Of a DNA stretch of 64,000 nucleotides, positions 58,218-64,000 are shown in pieces. The translations under genes and the position numbers were made by a program. The stretch spans positions 48,577,037 to 48,641,036 of the forward strand of contig NC_057825.1 of NCBI RefSeq assembly GCF_910594005.1, written 5' to 3'. Source of the DNA: Cervus elaphus (lineage: Eukaryota; Chordata; Mammalia; Artiodactyla; Cervidae). The first letter of the stretch is position 1. Every line of letters starts with the position of its first letter. The notes under the pieces are model-generated. The model searched no databases, was not told the DNA's origin, and saw nothing but the letters and a program-made list of their open reading frames with translations.

Positions 58218-60532
58218 CTTGTTTAGATTGCTGTATCTGGAGTGGGCTTTCTGTATTCTGGAGGTCTGTGGTTCCTTTTTATTGTGGAGGATTAACCCAG
58301 TGGGTGGGGTTAGACGATTGGCTTGTCAAGATTTCCTGGTTAGGGGAGCTTGCGTCAGTGTTCTGGTGCGTGGAACTTGATTTCTTCTCTTTGGAGAGCA
58401 ATGGAGTGCCCAGTAATGAGTTTTGAGATGGGTCTATGTGTTAGGTGTGACCTTGGGCAGCCTGTATGTTGATGTTCAGGGCTATGTTCCTGCGTTGCTG
58501 GAGAATTTGCGTGGTATGTCTTGCTCTAAAACTTATTGGCTCTTGGGTGGTGGTTGGTTTCAGTGTAGGTATGGAGGCTTTTGGACGGTCACTTATTACT
58601 TAAAGTTCCATGTAGTCAGGAGTTTTCTGGTGTTCTCAGGTTTTGGGCTTAAGTCTCCTGCCTCTGGATTTCAGTTTTATTCTTCCTGTAGTCTCAGGAC
58701 TTCTGCAACTATACAGCCCTGATAAGAAAACTTCTAGGTTAATGGCTAAAAGATTCTCCCCCGTTAGGGACACCCAGAGAGGTTCACAGAGTTACATGAA
58801 GAAGAGGAGAGGGAGGAGGGAGATAGAGATGAACAGGAGGAGAAAAAGGGGGACTCAAGAGGAGAGAGACAGATCTACGCAGCTGTCTGTTCCCAGAGTG
58901 TTCTCCGTAGCCTAGTCACCTACAAGGATTCACAGAATTGGATTGGGAAGAGAAGGGGAAAGGAGGAAATAGAGGTGTTCTGAGGTAGAAAACAGAGAGT
59001 CAAGATTGGGAGAGAATAATCTTCGGTTTAAAAATAGGGCTTCTCTTCTTTTTTTTTTTGTAAGGTTATAGTGTATTGAAAATGAAAATTAAGGAGTAGT
59101 AGAGGAGTACTAGAGGACTTTAAAAGAAATAAGAGAAAAAGAAAAATAGAAAATAGAAGAGAAAAAGGAAAGAAAAAAAAGAAAGAAAAAGAAAAAAAAA
59201 AGAAAAAAAATTTTTTTTTCCCCCTAATTAAAAAATCGTAAAAGTCTGTGGAAATGAAAGTTAAGGAGTAATGGGGGAGTAATAGGGGATTTTAAAGGAA
59301 AATAAAAGAGAAGAAAGAAAAAAGAAAAAAAGAAAAAAATTAAAAAAAAAAAAAAAGAGAGAAAAGTAAAATTATATCTAGAAGTTTCTCTGGAGCTGTT
59401 GCGGTCAGTGTGGGTTCGGCTCAGTTTCAGATAGCTCCTCGTTCCAGCTTACGCTTCTCGATATCTACAGGCCCCTCCGGTGTAGTCAGCGTTTCCTAGA
59501 AGGATTTTAATCTGTTGCACCAGTCCCTTCTGAAGCGGTTCCCTTTGTTTATTTGGCTTCTGTTTGCCGGTCTCTTCAGAGCCTCATTTCCGCCCTGACA
59601 CAGGCGGGCGGAGGTGGACTCTTATTCAGGTATCTAGTTCCGTCGCTCTGCGGGGCAGGGAGGGGCTTGCGCTGTGGGGACAGGCTTGCGCCGCGGGGAT
59701 GGGCTGGGGCTGCCGGGAGGGGCTGACGCTGCTTTCTCCGTCTGTGCTGCTCAGGCTCCCGGCTGTTCTATATGGAGCGCGCCCCGCGCTGCGCGAGGCT
59801 CCAGCCCTCGGGTGTTCCACAAAAGCGCGGAAGGAAAAGCTGCGCCTGCTCTCCGTGCCTTCCCCGTCAGAGCGGTCCAGGCAGCCAGGGGCTTGGTGGG
59901 CGCACTCTACCCAGGTGTGGCGCGCCCCCTCCCTTCCGTGGACCCAGACTCAGTTTCCGCTGGCGCCAGTCGAGCACGCGCACCTTCTGCCCTCCGCGTC
60001 CCCAGCCCCAGTCCCCGCCCGCGCCGGTCGGGTGCCTGCGCCCTGTGTCTCGCCGCGACCTTCCCCTCCCCCCTGCCTCCTGCCTCCGGCGGGGCTGGGC
60101 CTGTCCGCAGCCTGCGAGCTCCTCTCTGGACCCTCTCGGTCTCTTTGTTCTGCGAACGGCCGGCAGTGTGTTCGGGCCGGTTAATTTACTCTCTCTTTTG
60201 GTCTCCCACAGTTCAAGTTGGCAACTCACAGAAGTTCCCTCCGATTGTCCTCAGGGCACTCGGGCCCGGACCCTACCCCAAGCAATGCCGCCTAAGAGCT
60301 CCCGGGACGGATCTCCGTCCTTAGCTCTTTTGTCTCACTTTTTATCTTTTATATTTTGTCCTACCTCCTTTCGAAGACAATGGGCTGCTTTTCTGGGCGC
60401 CTGATGACCTCAGCTAGTGATCCGAAGTTGTTTTGCGAAGTTTGCTCTGCGTTCAGTTATTCTTTTGATGAATTTGTAGGAGAGAAAGTGGTCTCCCCGT
60501 CCTACTCCTCCGCCATCTTGGCTCCTCCCCCC
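58218..60532 (-). promoter_or_regulatory. L1 5' UTR / internal promoter, CpG-rich, with YY1 motif
   Basis: About 2.3 kb upstream of ORF1. The outer 1 kb (59400-60532) is far richer in G+C and CpG than anything else in the window. The very 5' end carries CCAAGATGGC on the minus strand (60512-60521), the YY1 site that positions initiation in other mammalian L1s. The inner part (58730-59370) is strongly purine-rich on the plus strand, i.e. pyrimidine-rich in the L1 sense. Large open frames on both strands here follow from the base composition. Confidence 0.8.
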
Positions 60533-60544
60533 GGCAGGCTGATT
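60533..60544. repeat. Target-site duplication, right copy (full-length L1)
   Basis: GGCAGGCTGATT directly after the L1 5' end; identical to 53048-53059. Confidence 0.92.
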
Positions 60545-61551
60545 AAAGATGAATTTTAGTATACTCTCTTAGACTTTGATTCATTCAGATAGGTTGATTT
60601 TAGAAAGATGAATTAAATAAATAACATTTCTGTGGCATGACAGTCTATTGAGGACATTTATTAATTTATTTAAGCAGAGGTGTTGTCAATAATGCTCTAA
60701 AAAAACACAAAACACAAAACTGTACTGGATATAAATAGTTCTCAAAATATTATGATCATATCTAGTACTTAGTCTTCCAACATTTCTCTTTGCATGGCCC
60801 TAACTCCTTTTCTGTTGTAGTTATGGTTCTTCATCTGAGGCTGCTGCACCTAGTTCTAGAAACAAAGGAATCTTAGCCCAAGGGGCTGTTAAAGCCTTCT
60901 TCCAGTCTCTGGAAAAAGTTTTATATATTATTTTCTCAATACTGTAGTGTGTTATTATAAAAAGCAATTGATGATATAGTGTATCATTGAATTAATAATG
61001 ACTTTTCCATAAAAGGGAACATAATCACCTAAAACTTCTTTTGATTTTAGAAATGTGAGTATGGAAAAATGCAGCAGCTAGAATTGCAGAAATCTATAAT
61101 ATTTCTGTTTTTATAGGCCCAAGCAACCTGAAGTGTCTTAGAACCCCAGATGCCAGCTGTCAAACCAGATTGTGGCTTAGTTTCTGCAGCCTTCTTGGCA
61201 GTGGCGGTGGGCAGGTCTGAGTAAGGTCCTTTTTCTGTGAGTTGCGGCTTTGTAGGGGATCCTTGTTCTCCATATCCCTGGTTTACCAGGATACCAAGAT
61301 TTCTACATACCCTGGCTAAAACTGGCCAGTTCTGTTGCTCAGATTCAATAAGAGTTACCTTTGGAGAATGAATGAAAGCATTTAGAACTGGCTTGTACAC
61401 TACACTCTTGTAGATATTATATCATTTTCTATTGCTTCCTAGTCCCTTATTTAGCAGAGGACTCCACTGTGGTTTACATTAACTTCAGGGAGTCAGTGAT
61501 GTCAGTTATGTTGAAACCAAGTATCACCAACCTTAACACAGAGGTCCTCAG
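60545..61551. other. No gene identified; one unexplained ORF
   Basis: Right flank of the L1. A 117-codon minus-strand frame at 61047-61400 is open but matches no family I know and shows no domain or splice context. Confidence 0.45.
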
Positions 61552-61741
61552 TGGGAGTGAAAGTCACTCAGTCATGTCCAACTCTTTGCGATACCATGGC
61601 CTGTAGCTGGCCAGGCTCCTCTGTCCATGGGATTCTCCAGGCAAGAAAACTGGAGTGGACTGCCATGCCCTCCTCCAGGGTATCCTCCCAACCCAGGGAT
61701 CAAACCTGCACCTCTTACATCTCCTGTACTAGCAGGCAGAA
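61552..61741 (-). mobile_element. Bov-tA SINE
   Basis: Reverse-complement Bov-tA, GTGAAAGTCACTCAGTCATG to CTAGCAGGCAGAAT; the tRNA head is truncated. Confidence 0.9.
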
Positions 61742-63587
61742 TAGCATTTAATTCAATGGCTGACTAAAGGTTAACACAATGTAATCCATTTACAAGAGGG
61801 AACAAAATTGTGGATCTGTTTTCAAGAGGGAAGTAAACTGATACCCAAAAAATTGTGAAAGAGTTCCTGGGGAAATTAATGAGCATCTGTCTTTTCTGGA
61901 GCATGTGGAACCTCCTCCCCAAATGAACACACCTTGCAGGTGCCACCGCCACGTTTTCATCATGGACAATTTTTTTCAGGGTAAGAAAAATTCATTCTAA
62001 TGGCTGCCATATCACAGCTTTTAACACCCCATTCTCTAATGATAAAGAAAGCCACAACCAACCGTGTGAGGAAGAAGTAAATACTGATGTCCTTACTTAA
62101 ATCAATGAAGGTCTTTTTTCCACCTCTGCAAATGGAGAATGATATCTAACTGCTGCTCTGAAATGCTTATACTTAGTTCTTTGTGTTAGCCCATCTCAAA
62201 TCTTTACTGGGCTGCACCAAGGAAAAAAGGAATTTGGTGAAATAATATAAAGGTAAATTTACTTATAATTTAAAATTTCTCCTGTGATTGTGTTTTTCAC
62301 TTATTTAGAGGTATTAGAACACTTGCTACTTTTAAGTAAGGGTAAAAGAAGATAGTAAGTTGCTTTATTTTGCTTTACTTTTTAAAATGAAATACAGAAT
62401 TGGCAATGCTACTACAGCTTCTTTTATCTAGTCTATGAAATTCAAAACCTTGTTAAGTATTTCAGTGATTCATGGGTACTCCAAATCCTAGCTAATGTTC
62501 GTAATGGCACAAGGTCTGACACAGAAGAGTACTTAGTAAATGCCTGTTATTGTCATTGGTATTCCTATCAAGAAAATTTTTTATTTAAGGATGATGGGCT
62601 GTGTTCTTCTGAGTTTCTTTTCTCCCATTTGTGAACTGGAGAATGGAAAGTGAGATACGTAATGACTTTAGTGAAGGAAAAGGGAAGATGTGTGCTGTTT
62701 GTGCACATGTGTTTATACTCAACAAACCATTGTCACCTTTTTAGTATGATAGCCTAGAAACAGCTGCATCTATTTGACAACTCAGGAAACCTAAAAGTGC
62801 CTACTAATAGCTATACAATCACCTTCTAAGCAAAGCTCCTACAGGTGGATTTTGACTTAAGATTACCATACTTTGTACCACGATGTCTTACCACTCTGGC
62901 AACATATGATTAGACTAGGGTGGCACTTATAGATTTTGTTGTGGTAGGTTGGTCTAGTATGAAGTCTCTGCTTAAAATTAACACTCTAAATTTAATAGCA
63001 TCTAATCAAAGCAAAAAAAATTATTTGTAAATTTTAATATAAAACATATTGAAAAGATGTAGCAAGTAGGATAAAAAGGACAGTATAAATGTATCCATCC
63101 ATCCACTCTTTCTACAAGCAAGCATTATAGATGCCTTGTCAAAGGAAGGGAGAAATAACCAGAATAGGAAATAAAAGATGCCTGCTTCTTCAGAGATGAT
63201 CACTCTAATTTCTGTTAGAAGAGCAGAATTTTCATTGCATCCTAAACTAAAACAATTTCACTTACATGTGATTGTTTCTGAATTTTCTTTTATCAAGTGT
63301 AACAAACCCAGCTCAACTAGTTTAAACAAAAGAGATGATTTTACCATACAGGTAAGATTATTTTTCTCACATAACCCAAAACAGGAAAACTGTTGGGTAC
63401 AAGCAAGGGTCTGGATGCAGGGCCTCTGCTGCCTTCCTGATCCCTGTCTCCTGTCTCTGCACCCCTACTTCAGTCCCATTTCAGAGCATTTGTTTTCTAG
63501 AATAAAAGCAGCAGAGCAGCTTGCTTAATTCTACCATCACCCTAGACTAAAATACAGTGATTCCCAGCCTCCAGTTTAAGGAGCAGC
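61742..63587. other. No gene seen (1.8 kb)
   Basis: AT-rich, unassigned; only short unrecognised ORFs. Confidence 0.5.
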
Positions 63588-63775
63588 CACCTTGTGGCTC
63601 ATCTGGTAAATAATCCACTTGCAATCCGGGAGACCTGGGTTGGATCCCTGGGTTGGGAAGATCCCCTGCAGAAGGGAAAGGCTACCCACTCCAGTATCTG
63701 GCCTAGAGAATTCCATGGACTGTGTAGTCCATGGGGTCACAAAGAGTCGGACACGACTGAGTGACTTTCACCAGA
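63588..63775 (+). mobile_element. Bov-tA SINE
   Basis: CTTGTGGCTCATCTGGTAAA head to CGACTGAGTGACTTTCACC. Confidence 0.9.
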
Positions 63776-64000
63776 AAGAGACTTTCACCACTGCCAGGGT
63801 CCACTCCAAATTCTAAGTTCCTAAGAAAGAATTTTAATGCCTCAGCTTGGATCAGGTGCGCATAACAATAGCTCTCATTTTCATTATGTGGTGAGAAAAG
63901 GAAGGCACTTTGTAGGAACTAAAAAATCCAATTAAGTATCTGCCACACATTTCTTGTGTTTCCAATCACCTCTCTGAAACACAATCTCCCATTTCTTGAA

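Larger units (their letters stand above)
53060..60532 (-). mobile_element. Full-length bovine-type L1 LINE with 12-bp target-site duplication
   Basis: A 7.47-kb L1 inserted on the minus strand. In sense order it has a 5' UTR (60532-58218) starting GGGGGGAGGAGCCAAGATGG, ORF1, a 51-nt spacer, ORF2, a short 3' UTR and an A-rich tail (53060-53120 read as T on the plus strand) with AAATA repeats. The 12-mer GGCAGGCTGATT occurs exactly at 53048-53059 and 60533-60544. The empty site reads GATT/AAAG, compatible with the L1 endonuclease preference TTTT/AA, with the tail on the expected side. Complete length, intact ORF1 and an exact duplication point to a fairly recent insertion. Confidence 0.95.

Noticed and set aside
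59626..60229. Minus-strand frames of 64-120 codons in the L1 5' UTR
   Set aside because: The G+C-rich composition leaves few stops; they are not upstream of ORF1 in a conserved position that I know.
1..64000. tRNA genes from the many tRNA-like GTTCGAATCC-type boxes
   Set aside because: All lie in heads of Bov-tA or CHR SINEs; none is a complete functional tRNA gene.
1..64000. CRISPR arrays, operons or prokaryotic systems
   Set aside because: The sequence is plainly mammalian; repeated motifs are dispersed SINE and LINE copies without regular spacing.

Overview
The window is nuclear DNA of a bovid ruminant (cattle, sheep, goat or a relative; the species cannot be fixed from the sequence alone). 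The case rests on dense Bov-tA and BovA2 SINEs, BovB (RTE) LINEs ending in GAACTGA repeats, CHR-2-type tRNA SINEs and a bovine-type L1. One convincing host protein-coding gene is present. Almost everything else recognisable is retroelement, separated by AT-rich sequence in which I see no gene.

The host gene lies on the minus strand at about 16.2-19.2 kb. It is a complete six-exon REG3 (PAP, regenerating family member 3) gene: a secreted C-type-lectin-fold protein of 175 residues. It has a TATA box, non-coding exon 1, five coding exons with consensus splice sites, all six family cysteines, an EPN motif, an arginine at the expected trypsin activation site and an AATAAA poly(A) signal. A TTCN3GAA STAT-type motif lies about 125 bp upstream of the predicted start of transcription.

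0-16 kb holds BovB, L1 and Bov-tA copies, an integrase fragment of a class I endogenous retrovirus (about 2.4-3.5 kb), a 2.7-kb BovB (10.1-12.9 kb) and a retroviral LTR (about 14.4-15.3 kb). 19-33 kb is mostly unassigned AT-rich sequence with SINEs, a split BovB fragment, and an L1 mosaic with TA microsatellites (27.3-31.1 kb).

33.7-50.8 kb looks like one old ERV1-type provirus in plus orientation. Related 5' and 3' LTRs bracket decayed gag, reverse transcriptase, RNase H and integrase segments in proper order. It has been blown up to 17 kb by later insertions: BovB copies (one nested inside another with a 14-bp target duplication), L1s, Bov-tA and CHR-2 SINEs, and a BovB with an inverted 5' part that looks twin-primed.

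53.06-60.53 kb is a full-length 7.5-kb L1 on the minus strand with a 12-bp target-site duplication, a CpG-rich 5' UTR starting with a YY1 motif, an intact ORF1, and an ORF2 that keeps its catalytic residues but is broken by one extra T in a T-run. The remaining 3.5 kb carries two SINEs and otherwise unassigned sequence.

I see no bacterial-type system, CRISPR array, rRNA or tRNA gene. The most notable items are the nearly coding-competent L1, the nested provirus, the twin-primed LINEs and the REG3 gene with its promoter motif. Repeat family names come from memory of consensus sequences, not from a search.
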